64,000 bases of DNA from Acidobacteriota bacterium. GTDB taxonomy: Bacteria > Acidobacteriota > Vicinamibacteria > Vicinamibacterales > JAKQTR01. The notes below the pieces were generated by a model. It searched no databases and was not told the origin of the DNA. It saw only the letters and a program-made list of their open reading frames with translations. Both the position numbers and the translations under genes were made by a program. The stretch lies in NCBI GenBank assembly GCA_029562975.1, contig JAKQTR010000038.1, positions 186,001-250,000 on the forward strand, written 5' to 3'. Below, piece by piece: positions 9,601-15,791 of this stretch (its first letter is position 1; every line of letters begins with the position of its first letter).

Positions 9601-9809
9601 CGGCCGTCGGCCTGCGTCACGGCCTCGTAGGTGGTGCCCGTCGGCTGGTGCACCGCCACGACGGTGGCCCCCGGCAGCACGCCCTGCTGGGCGTCCATCA
9701 CGGTGCCGGTCAGTGTCCCGGTCGTGATGTTCTGGGCCATCGCGGGAGTGGCGCCGACGACGGCGCACAGCACGGCGATCCCCAGCCAAGTCCTGATGGT
9801 CTGATGCAT
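6657..9809 (-). CDS. TonB-dependent receptor with carboxypeptidase-regulatory-like domain
   Basis: The 1050-aa outer-membrane receptor has a signal peptide ending in Pro-Ala-Met-Ala-Gln. It is followed by a carboxypeptidase-regulatory-like domain (TLTGTVMDAQQGVLPGATVV), a plug with MQIDGAVNNDVFG and a GGFSGGGINAITKSG segment, and a beta-barrel with a C-terminal Phe (FGARVRF). It is longer than the 918-aa receptor near the left edge and differs throughout, so they are paralogues rather than recent duplicates. ATG 9809 fits the signal peptide and has GGAG about 11 nt upstream. An extended -10 lies near 9921-9929. The VWFA gene upstream on the same strand may be cotranscribed, but the 180-nt gap with its own promoter favours independent control. 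Confidence 0.92.
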   Translation of the reverse strand: MHQTIRTWLGIAVLCAVVGATPAMAQNITTGTLTGTVMDAQQGVLPGATVVAVHQPTGTTYEAVTQADGRFTMLAVRVGGPYTVSAEMTGFRKQEQAGVEVGLGESRAVAFTLQLETVQETVNVVAAAQVIDTTRAGAAANVGTQTLEALPTISRSLNDFARTSPYFNTNTDSATGGEMVSVAGRSNRYNNMQIDGAVNNDVFGLAATGTPGGQTGTQPVSLDAIQEVQLVVSPYDVRQGGFSGGGINAITKSGTNAFKGSAYLYGRDESLVGKLPSVITPAKPTPTDTKVGEFSDKQYGVSLGGPVVRNKAFFFGNVDWARKKTPVGYSIDGSSGQTWGNADTVQQVAAIAKAKYNYDVGGFGEFSNPNNSNKVFVRADLNVSPRNQLTLRTNWVDAMADIGYQSSTSFKMPTNFYHMTDKMLSNVGQLNSSFGRVFNEFRVTYSRERNKRGGQPGVPDFPEVRVDMPDGTSIYLGTEYSSHANQLNQDIIEVTDDVTMVLGNHTVSVGTHNEFYKFYNLFIQYAFGGYRFNSVANFEAGLAQSYNYNFSNTSNPKQAADFPVYQFGFYAGDKWRARSNFTLTYGVRVDIPRFSEKPNANPVAVANFGYKTDNVPAPVMWSPRVGFNWDLSKSGARRQVRGGVGVFTGRTPYVWLSNQYSNTGVDFTSLSVSYNAANRLPFVANPNGQPSVVVGGTTGRQTINVVDPNYKYPEILRGTFGVDHELPWGLVGTAEGVYTRSFHDIFYQNINYVPAGALPDGRTTFKKFDTNLNDVMLLSNSTDGKSWSVSYKIERPYRRGFAWSASYLYGRAYARNDGTSSVARSNWTNNPSGLNTNDPPLTRSNYDPGHRVNLSATLPIPLFKGLRSSLAFFFNGQSGRPFSIGFNGDANTDSITSNDLLFVPGSADDVVLYSSVAGQTATWDILNNFLQKAEVGDYRGKIIARNHARAPWYNHLDVRYAVTVPLPRKARIELTADVFNFLNLLNKDWGWQYFGNFGSTNLIGYGGIDAATGKMRYNLSTLMGPNYSGLFTRADLRSRWQAQFGARVRF

Positions 9810-9920
9810 CCTGTTTTCTCCGATAGAGAGTGTCACTGGGAACGGCACTCGACGCGCCCGGGTCGACCCCGTCGCAGGTGGCGGCACGCGCCGCCTGACG
9901 GACCCGGTCCGAGCCGCACG

Positions 9921-9929
9921 AGCATAGCA
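9921..9929 (-). promoter_or_regulatory. extended -10 promoter element (predicted)
   Basis: The minus strand reads TGCTATGCT (TG-C-TATGCT), about 115 nt upstream of the receptor start at 9809. The identical 9-mer precedes the M16 gene that starts at 41712. Confidence 0.5.
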
Positions 9930-9988
9930 CAAGAGGACGGCCGGCCGGTACGGCCGCGGCGGCGCCGCGGCCCCTCGGCCCCCGCCCG

Positions 9989-11308
9989 CTACCTCCGCGG
10001 GTTCGTCCGGAGCGAGTACGACTTCCTCGACCAGACGTCGATGTCCTTCCGCTTCACCTTGACGTCGATCTGCCGGGTCCGTTTCAAGGGATCGGGGTTG
10101 TTGGAGTAGTACCCGAGCATGTAGTAGTCGCTGGTCTCCGCGTCGATGCGCTTCAGCGCCTTCTCGAAGTCGTTCTGGTTGACCACGGCGATGCCGCCCG
10201 TCAGTTCCGCCAGGACGCGCAGGCTGTTGATCGAGTTCGTCACGAACTCCTGCCACTCGACCGGGTCCACCTTGTCGTCGAGATCGGGCATGCCAACCAG
10301 CCCGCGCGGGTCGATGGTGTAGATCGTCGTGTTGGCGCGGTTCGCTGCCCGGGTCAGCTCCGCTAGCTCCCGGACGAGGTCGGCGTCGGCCCACCGGTCG
10401 TTCCCTCGCGGCGTGTTGCCGTCGTAGCGGTCGCCCTGGTTCTGGGCCGTCCCGCCGTAGGTGTCGTCGCCCTGGGTCTGCCGCAGCTGGGCCGCCCCGA
10501 AACGGTTCTCGAAGAACTCCGCCTCGCCGTAGCGCGATTTCTGGAACGGATTGAAATCGTACCCGTTGCTGACGTAGATGAGCGCCTTCCGCCGGTTGTG
10601 CACCTTCGAGAGGTTCTCGAGCATGTCCGCCGCGGCCGAGAACGCGACGTGCGCCCGGTACCGGACCTCGGTGGGCCCTTCCGCCCCCTCCGGGCCCTGG
10701 ATGATGTCGGTGGGCTTCAGCGCGCCTCCCATCGTCTTCTTGATGGCCTCGTCGATCCGCTTGAGATCGTACGTGAGATCGATCTCGATCGACGAGGTGC
10801 CCGACGAGACCACGCCGAACATGTCGCCCTGGTGAATCAGCGTGTTCTTGATCTTCTTGAGCAGCTCGCGCACCCGGCCCGTGTTCTTGAAATCCAGGTG
10901 CAGATCGTCGATGAAGAGGATGAAGATGCGGCCCGAGGCGTCGTTCATCGGCCGGGCCGGCGGCAGGATGATGCCCTCAGGCGGAGCGGCCGGAGGCGGC
11001 AGGGCCAGGTTCGAGACCCGGCCTCCGTGCACCAGAACCAGCGAGGCGATGTCCTGCAGCACCCCGTCCTCGTACAGCTCGAAGTCGTCCTTCTTCAGGT
11101 CCGCCACGAACTGGCCCCGCGCGTCGCGGGCGATGACGTCGCTCGTGACCAGATCCACGGTCACCCGGAACGTGGGGTTCTGCGCGCCCTGCTCCGGCGC
11201 GGCGGGCGCCTGCCCGGCCGGTGAGCCGGGCGCCTGGGCCAGCAACACGGTTCCCGCCAGAAGGAGGAGCGCCCCGGTGACGGGCCAACGAAAGCAATCA
11301 CCCTGCAT
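9989..11308 (-). CDS. VWFA-related secreted protein (acidobacterial family)
   Basis: The 439-aa exported protein has a signal peptide (MQGDCFRWPVTGALLLLAG..., cleaved near residue 25). An Ig-like N-terminal segment follows (FRVTVDLVTSDVIARD...DDFELYEDG), then a von Willebrand A domain starting IFILFIDDLHLDF. The Asp-x-x-x-Asp at that first strand resembles a MIDAS metal site. The family is strongly expanded in Acidobacteriota, with unknown function, and is usually presumed to bind extracellular proteins. ATG 11308 is chosen because it opens the signal peptide; the upstream extension is Gly/Arg-rich without ribosome site. The C-terminus is basic (VWSRKSYSLRTNPRR). Confidence 0.85.
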   Translation of the reverse strand: MQGDCFRWPVTGALLLLAGTVLLAQAPGSPAGQAPAAPEQGAQNPTFRVTVDLVTSDVIARDARGQFVADLKKDDFELYEDGVLQDIASLVLVHGGRVSNLALPPPAAPPEGIILPPARPMNDASGRIFILFIDDLHLDFKNTGRVRELLKKIKNTLIHQGDMFGVVSSGTSSIEIDLTYDLKRIDEAIKKTMGGALKPTDIIQGPEGAEGPTEVRYRAHVAFSAAADMLENLSKVHNRRKALIYVSNGYDFNPFQKSRYGEAEFFENRFGAAQLRQTQGDDTYGGTAQNQGDRYDGNTPRGNDRWADADLVRELAELTRAANRANTTIYTIDPRGLVGMPDLDDKVDPVEWQEFVTNSINSLRVLAELTGGIAVVNQNDFEKALKRIDAETSDYYMLGYYSNNPDPLKRTRQIDVKVKRKDIDVWSRKSYSLRTNPRR

Positions 11309-11443
11309 GTGCAAGCCTCTCGCGTGCAGACACTCCCATTCTACCCCAGTCCCTGCGGCTCCGGGGGCGCTCCGCCAGCGCTCCATCGGCGCAGATCACC
11401 GGCCGATGTCGCTTGGGGCGACGACGCCGGCAGGACGGGCGGG

Positions 11444-12067
11444 TCAGCGCTTCTTGGCGACGAGCCGGCTCGCCGAGCGCGGGCGCGCCGGCTTGGGACG
11501 CGAAGCCTTCTCCCGCTTCGCGGAGGGCGTCTTCTTCCGGGCTGCGCGCTTCCGGCGCGGCGCCGTCTCCCCCGCCTGGGCCGCGGCGGCCCTGCGCGCC
11601 TCGGCGGCGGCGGCCCGGGCGGCCTGGAGTTTCTCGGCCACGGGCGACCGCTGGATCTGGGTGAACCGCAGCTGGTCGCCCAGCAGATGGAACGTCCAGA
11701 GCTCGGTCACGCCCACGTTGAGATCGGCGCACAGCCGCCGGGCGACGGTTGCCGCGCTGGCGGGAACGTAGAGCGCGAAGTCGACGGGCAGGCGCCCGAG
11801 GCGCACCCACTGGGCCATCGCCTCGAGCTGATTGACCGATTCCGCGGTTTCCACCTCGACGACGCCGAGGAGCTTGCGCCCGGTGGCGAGCGTCGTGAGC
11901 ACCAGATCGGGATAGAGCGCGTCGGCGCCGGTGCCGACAGGAGCCGTCTGCTCGCTCCCGAGGTTGATGCCCACTGTGAACTTGCGCTTGTACCGAGCCT
12001 GGAGCAGGCGGATGACGCGGTCGTGCTCCAGTTGTTCGCGGACCGGCCGCACCAGGATCGGACTCAA
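11444..12067 (-). CDS. putative PD-(D/E)XK-like fold protein with basic C-terminal tail
   Basis: Unnamed protein of 207 aa. Residues 1-140 look globular, with YPDLVL, then GVVEVETAESVNQLEAM and a hydrophobic strand DFALYVPA. That order (Asp, then Glu-x-Glu on the next strand, then helix) resembles the core of restriction-endonuclease-like nucleases with Lys replaced by Glu; this is a weak structural guess. Residues about 150-207 are an Ala/Lys/Arg-rich, histone-like tail likely to bind nucleic acid. TTG 12067 is chosen: GGAGGAA precedes it, and the alternative GTG at 12112 lies upstream of the predicted -10 (12103-12108). Confidence 0.6.
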   Translation of the reverse strand: MSPILVRPVREQLEHDRVIRLLQARYKRKFTVGINLGSEQTAPVGTGADALYPDLVLTTLATGRKLLGVVEVETAESVNQLEAMAQWVRLGRLPVDFALYVPASAATVARRLCADLNVGVTELWTFHLLGDQLRFTQIQRSPVAEKLQAARAAAAEARRAAAAQAGETAPRRKRAARKKTPSAKREKASRPKPARPRSASRLVAKKR

Positions 12068-12102
12068 GGCGCCTTCCTCCGTCGCAGTCCCGAAAGCGCC
12101 TG

Positions 12103-12111
12103 AGTGTAGCA
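12103..12111 (-). promoter_or_regulatory. extended -10 promoter element (predicted)
   Basis: The minus strand reads TGCTACACT (TG-C-TACACT), 35 nt upstream of the TTG start at 12067. Its position argues against the longer GTG start at 12112. Confidence 0.45.
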
Positions 12112-12266
12112 CGATTCCCCTCGCCGCGATGGAGAGGCCAGGCGGGGCACCGGCGCGGGCATGCTGCCCGTGCCGGCACCGCGCACCGGCGCGCAGAAAC
12201 GCGCAGCCCGCGGCAATCCCCTACCGTTTTCGCGCAGTCGCGCCGATACTCCCGCCGGAGTTGCTC

Positions 12267-12965
12267 ATGCCCACGCTCATCCCCTCTGCGCCCCCGACCC
12301 AGAACGGACAGCCGCACATCCTCCTTGTCGAGGACCAGGAGCGGGCCGCGCAAGGCCTGCAGGAGCTGCTGTCTCTCCAGGGCTTCCGCGTCACGTGCGC
12401 CGCCGACGGGCCGACGGGCCTGGCGGCTGCGCGGCAGGGCCCGTTCGACGCCGTGGTGCTCGACGTGCGCCTTCCGGGCATGGACGGGTTCGAGGTCTGC
12501 CGGGCCCTGCGCCGGGACGCCGCAACGCGCCAGGTTCCCGTCGTCATGCTGACGGGGCTGGGCGATACGCCGTCCAAGCTCCAGGGGTTCGACACCGGCG
12601 CCGACGACTACCTGGTGAAGCCCGTGCCCGCGCGCGAACTGGGCGCCCGCTTGAAGAAGCTCATTGCCGCGCGGCGCGAGACGGCCGCCCAGATCCACCA
12701 CCAGCGCGTGCTGGCCATCGGCGCCATTGCCGGGGCCATCGGCGAGGAACTCAACGGGCCCCTCGCGGCGGCCCTGCGCTCGCTGGACCAGGCCATGCTG
12801 CGGCCCGGCGTCAGCGCCGACGCGCGCCGGGACCTGGCCCTCTGCCGGTCGCACCTGTGGGACATCGCCGCGACAATCTCGCAGCTCGTGGAGGGCGGCG
12901 GGATCGCCGGGGCCGGCACCGAGGCTGATAGAATGATGCCCCTGGCGCCGGAGGGACACGCCTAG
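12267..12965 (+). CDS. orphan response regulator with degenerate histidine-kinase dimerisation helix
   Basis: The 232-aa cytoplasmic protein has a complete receiver domain (about 16-135): acidic pair Glu22-Asp23, phosphoacceptor Asp66 in VVLDVRLPGMDG, Thr96 and Lys118. After it comes a helical segment (about 143-210) shaped like a histidine-kinase dimerisation domain: GAIAGAIGEELNGPLAAAL matches the usual H-E-x-x-N-P-L box, but the phosphorylated His is Glu160. No ATP-binding domain follows. It cannot autophosphorylate, so it may act as a dimerising phosphoreceiver or regulate a kinase; no partner kinase is adjacent. ATG 12267 has CGGAG 7 nt upstream. Confidence 0.8.
   Translation: MPTLIPSAPPTQNGQPHILLVEDQERAAQGLQELLSLQGFRVTCAADGPTGLAAARQGPFDAVVLDVRLPGMDGFEVCRALRRDAATRQVPVVMLTGLGDTPSKLQGFDTGADDYLVKPVPARELGARLKKLIAARRETAAQIHHQRVLAIGAIAGAIGEELNGPLAAALRSLDQAMLRPGVSADARRDLALCRSHLWDIAATISQLVEGGGIAGAGTEADRMMPLAPEGHA
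12926..12934 (+). promoter_or_regulatory. extended -10 element inside the end of the response regulator gene (predicted)
   Basis: TGATAGAAT (TG-A-TAGAAT) lies about 80 nt before the O-methyltransferase start at 13017 and could give that gene its own transcript. Confidence 0.3.
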
Positions 12966-13016
12966 CTCAACCGGACCGGTGTCGCGTGTCCGCGACGGGC
13001 CCCGCCTGGAGCTCTC

Positions 13017-13649
13017 ATGGCCTGCCGCCGCCCGATAGCGTGGTTCTCGCTCGCCTGTGCCCTGTGGGCGGCCGCCCCGGCGCAGGCTGATCCGCCCGTG
13101 CCGCGGACCTCCGATCTGGTGCTGACCCGGATCAAGGCCGCCGACACCGGCCAATTGGCCGTCTCCGAAGAAGACGGCCGCTTCCTCCGCTTCCTCGTCG
13201 TCTCGAAGGGCGCGAAGCGGGCGTTGGAAATCGGCGGCGCGAGCGGCTACTCGGCCATCTGGATCGGCCTCGGTCTCCGGGAGACGGGTGGCCGCCTGGT
13301 GACCATCGAGTTCGACCCGGCCCGCGCCCGCGACGCGGAGGCCAACGTCCGCGCCGCCGGGCTCTCGGATGTGGTCACGGTGGTTGCCGGCGACGCCTTC
13401 GCCGCCATCCCCCGCCTGCCCGGCACGTTCGACTTCGTCTTCCTCGACGCCTGGAAACGCGATTATCAGCGCTTTTTCGAGCTCGTGTTCCCGCGCCTGG
13501 ATGTGGGCGGCTTCTTCGTCGCCCACAACGTCGTCAACAAAGCGTCGGAAATGGGCGACTTCCTCGAGACGCTCCGCTCCCATCCTCGCCTCAGGTCCGC
13601 CATCGTCTCGCCCTCTGGAGAAGGCGTGTCGGTGTCGCTCAAGCGATAG
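13017..13649 (+). CDS. predicted exported O-methyltransferase (class I SAM-dependent)
   Basis: The 210-aa product has a Rossmann-fold methyltransferase domain of the caffeoyl-CoA/catechol O-methyltransferase type. Visible are the SAM-binding motif I (ALEIGGASGYSAIWIG), the acidic end of strand 2 (VTIEFDP), and FDFVFLDAWKRDY with the Asp/Lys pair that often coordinates a metal. Unusually, the first 24 residues form a convincing signal peptide (MACRRPIAWFSLACALWAAAPAQA), which would place the enzyme outside the cytoplasm where SAM is not expected. ATG 13017 has GGAG 6 nt upstream, so the peptide appears real. It lies 51 nt downstream of the response regulator. Confidence 0.82.
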   Translation: MACRRPIAWFSLACALWAAAPAQADPPVPRTSDLVLTRIKAADTGQLAVSEEDGRFLRFLVVSKGAKRALEIGGASGYSAIWIGLGLRETGGRLVTIEFDPARARDAEANVRAAGLSDVVTVVAGDAFAAIPRLPGTFDFVFLDAWKRDYQRFFELVFPRLDVGGFFVAHNVVNKASEMGDFLETLRSHPRLRSAIVSPSGEGVSVSLKR

Positions 13650-13676
13650 GGCCGGGTGCCAGCCGGGGCGGTGCGC

Positions 13677-13682
13677 TAGAAT
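13677..13682 (+). promoter_or_regulatory. -10 element of tRNA-Lys (predicted)
   Basis: TAGAAT ends 10 nt before the first base of the tRNA, the spacing expected for transcription starting just upstream of it. Confidence 0.45.
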
Positions 13683-13692
13683 GAGGGGCTGC

Positions 13693-13767
13693 GGGCCGGT
13701 AGCTCAGTGGTAGAGCATCGCACTTTTAATGCGGTGGTCGTGGGTTCGATCCCCACCCGGCTCACCA
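13693..13767 (+). tRNA. tRNA-Lys (anticodon TTT)
   Basis: All four arms fold. The acceptor is GGGCCGG with CCGGCTC (one G-U pair). The D stem is GCTC/GAGC. The anticodon stem TCGCA/TGCGG holds the loop CTTTTAA with anticodon TTT. The T stem is GTGGG/CCCAC with loop TTCGATC. Discriminator A and CCA are encoded. Lysyl-tRNA UUU reads AAA and AAG codons. Confidence 0.97.
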
Positions 13768-13812
13768 CTCTCCGTTCGCCTCCGGGATGCGGCCTTCCTC
13801 GGCGAGTTGCCC

Positions 13813-13842
13813 TTAACTGGTCAAACCACCCTGTGCTATCCT
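13813..13842 (+). promoter_or_regulatory. promoter of secreted protein gene (predicted)
   Basis: TTAACT (13813-13818) is followed by an 18-nt spacer and the extended -10 TGC-TATCCT (13834-13842). Four of six -35 bases match TTGACA. Transcription would start about 15 nt before the ATG at 13865. Confidence 0.5.
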
Positions 13843-13864
13843 CTCCCGTCAGGAGCGTGACCCC

Positions 13865-14596
13865 ATGAAGAAGGCCTTCGCCCTCGTCCTGCTGCTCGCC
13901 CTCACCGCCGGTCCCGCCGCCGCCCAGGACGTGCTCGTCAGGGTGAAGGCGCATGCGGACGCGATGTCCGTCGGCGGCCAGTCGCAGCCCGAGCGCGACG
14001 ACGTCAGCGAGCAGTGGTACTCGACCGGCAGGACCGCGCAGAACGGGAGGGACTCCGGCTTCATCGTCGACCTGCACAAGAACGTGGCGTACATGATCAA
14101 CCACCGCGACAGGTCCTACGTCGCGGCCCCCCTGCCGCTGGACATCACGAAGATCCTCCCGCCCGAGGCCCAGCAGATGGCGCCCATGCTGCAGATGACG
14201 GCGACGGTGGTGCCGACGGCCGAGAGGAAGACGATCGGCAGATGGCCCTGCACGGCGTACGACGCCACCCTCACCGTCATGGGCATGCCGATGACGATGC
14301 GCGTCTGGGCGTCCACCGAGGTACCGGCGTCGCTCGTGGAATTCGCGGCGAAGGTGATGCCGGCGTTCCTGCAGGGCCAGATGCGCCTGACCGATGAGTC
14401 GGTGAGGGAGTTCACGAAGATCCGGGGCTTTCAGATCGCAACCGAGCTGACGGCCGAACTCATGGGTGCCCGGATGCGCACAACGACGGAGACGGTCGAG
14501 ATCCTCGAGACGGCGGCGCCTGCGGGCACGTTCGAGCCGCCGGCGGGCTACACGCAGAGGGCCACGCTCAGCCTGGGAGATCTCCAGCGCCGGTAG
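13865..14596 (+). CDS. secreted protein of unknown function (DUF4412-like)
   Basis: The 243-aa product has a clear signal peptide (MKKAFALVLLLALTAGPAAAQ). The mature part is beta-rich, with WYSTGRTAQNGRDSGFIVDL, MINHRDRSYV and a TIGRWPCTAYDATLTVMGMPM segment. It resembles DUF4412-type periplasmic proteins that track a bound small molecule or polymer through a change measured in secretion studies, but that similarity is loose. No catalytic residues stand out and there is one cysteine in the mature part. AGGAG lies 8-13 nt before the ATG. It is monocistronic by layout, with the tRNA upstream and the uronate operon downstream. Confidence 0.7.
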   Translation: MKKAFALVLLLALTAGPAAAQDVLVRVKAHADAMSVGGQSQPERDDVSEQWYSTGRTAQNGRDSGFIVDLHKNVAYMINHRDRSYVAAPLPLDITKILPPEAQQMAPMLQMTATVVPTAERKTIGRWPCTAYDATLTVMGMPMTMRVWASTEVPASLVEFAAKVMPAFLQGQMRLTDESVREFTKIRGFQIATELTAELMGARMRTTTETVEILETAAPAGTFEPPAGYTQRATLSLGDLQRR

Positions 14597-14693
14597 CCCG
14601 CGCGCCGGCCGCCGGCTGTCAGGGCCCCCGCGCCCGCGAGTACGGCCTGCCCCGCCCGCCCGCGGTGCTCGGGCGTGGAGCGGGCCAGGGAGG

Positions 14694-15118
14694 TTGCGGT
14701 GCGCCACCCGCCACCGGAGCTACGGGCGCATCATCCTCGACGCCGAGGCGCCCTCCGTGACCCTCGACACGGGCGGCGAGGAGGAGGGCCTCGTCTGCCT
14801 CTCGGGAACGGCCACCGTCGTCGCCGACGGCCCGCGCTTCCCCGTCGGCCGGCACGGCGCGCTGTGCATTCCGCGCGGCTCTCTCGTGGAGGTGCGCGCC
14901 GGCGGGTCGATGGACATCGCGGAGTTCCGCGCGCCCGTCGAGGGGCGCTACCCGCTCCAGCACGGACCCTGCGCCGAGGTGACCGCGGACCCCGGCCTCC
15001 ATGTTCGCGCGGGCGAGCCGGCGACGTCGCAGGAGCCGCGGCCTTCCAGGCGCCGCCGGCGAGGGACTGCGTGACGGGGCACATCCTCGCCGTCGACCCC
15101 GGGTGGCCGGCGCGCTGA
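14694..15118 (+). pseudogene. deletion-fused remnant: KduI/IolB-like cupin 5' part joined to KduD-like dehydrogenase 3' part
   Basis: Two reading frames carry recognisable pieces of two genes. Frame one (about 14721-15024) reads YGRIILDAEAPSVTLDTGG through APVEGRYPLQ and ADPGLHVRAGEPAT, resembling the first third of uronate-isomerase cupins (KduI/5-deoxyglucuronate isomerase type), then runs into Arg-rich nonsense. Frame two (about 15017-15118) reads AGDVAGAAAF through VTGHILAVDPGWPAR, the standard C-terminus of short-chain dehydrogenases such as KduD, and stops at 15116-15118. The pieces meet with no spacer. This implies loss of the rest of the cupin gene and most of the dehydrogenase in one deletion. 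KDPG aldolase follows 13 nt later, as expected for a kduI-kduD-kdgA-kdgK order. Confidence 0.7.
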
Positions 15119-15131
15119 GGCGGAGAGACTC

Positions 15132-15791
15132 ATGGGACAGCAGCGTACCGACACCGTGGCGCGCATCGAGGCGTGCGGCATCGTTGCCGTCATCCGCATC
15201 CAGGATCCGTCGAAACTCCGGGCCGTCGTCGGCGCTCTCGCTGCCGGCGGCGTGCGGGCGCTCGAGGTGACCATGAGCGTGCCGCACGCGATCGCGCTGA
15301 TCGCGGAGATCGCCCCGACGCTGCCCGAGGACGTCATCCTCGGGGCGGGAACCGTGGTCGATCCGGACACCGCGCGCGCGGCCATCGACGCCGGCGCGCG
15401 ATACATCGTCGGGCCGGTGTTCAGGCCGGAGGTCATCGCCGCCTGCCACGAGCGGGATGTCGCCGTCATGCCGGGCTGCTTCTCGCCCACCGAGATCCTC
15501 TCAGCCTGGGAGGCCGGCGCGGACATGGTCAAGGTGTTCCCCGCCACCGCCCTCGGGCCGACGTACATCAGGGACGTCCTGGCGCCGCTGCCCCAGGTCA
15601 AGCTCATGCCCACCGGAGGCGTCAGCCTCGAGAACGCGGGCGACTGGATCCGCGCAGGGTCGGCGGCGATCGGCGTCGGATCGGCGATGGTGGAGGCGAG
15701 ACTCGTCGCATCTGGCGACTTCGCAGCGATCGCCCTTCGGGCGGCCCGGTTCGTCGAGGCCGTGCGAGCGGCGAGGGAGCGGCAGTCATGA
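15132..15791 (+). CDS. eda: 2-dehydro-3-deoxyphosphogluconate (KDPG/KHG) aldolase
   Basis: The 219-aa class I aldolase cleaves KDPG to pyruvate and glyceraldehyde 3-phosphate in the Entner-Doudoroff and uronate pathways. The family is normally about 200-220 aa. Glu in RALEVTMSVP (catalytic acid/base), the Schiff-base Lys in ADMVKVFPA, and the phosphate-binding LMPTGGVSLENA and GVGSAMV segments are all in place. ATG 15132 has GGCGGAGAG upstream. Its stop overlaps the kinase start (ATGA at 15788-15791), so the two are translationally coupled and act in consecutive steps. The upstream isomerase/dehydrogenase step appears to have been deleted here. Confidence 0.92.
   Translation: MGQQRTDTVARIEACGIVAVIRIQDPSKLRAVVGALAAGGVRALEVTMSVPHAIALIAEIAPTLPEDVILGAGTVVDPDTARAAIDAGARYIVGPVFRPEVIAACHERDVAVMPGCFSPTEILSAWEAGADMVKVFPATALGPTYIRDVLAPLPQVKLMPTGGVSLENAGDWIRAGSAAIGVGSAMVEARLVASGDFAAIALRAARFVEAVRAARERQS

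Noticed and set aside
6606-10109. 1167-aa plus-strand frame antisense to the second TonB-dependent receptor
   Set aside because: Low-complexity Arg/Val-rich sequence with no domains; the receptor on the other strand is clear.
13676-14707. Long minus-strand frame ending RVGIEPTTTALKVRCSTTELPA across the tRNA
   Set aside because: This peptide is a well-known artefact of reading tRNA genes in antisense; the tRNA-Lys and the secreted-protein gene explain the region.
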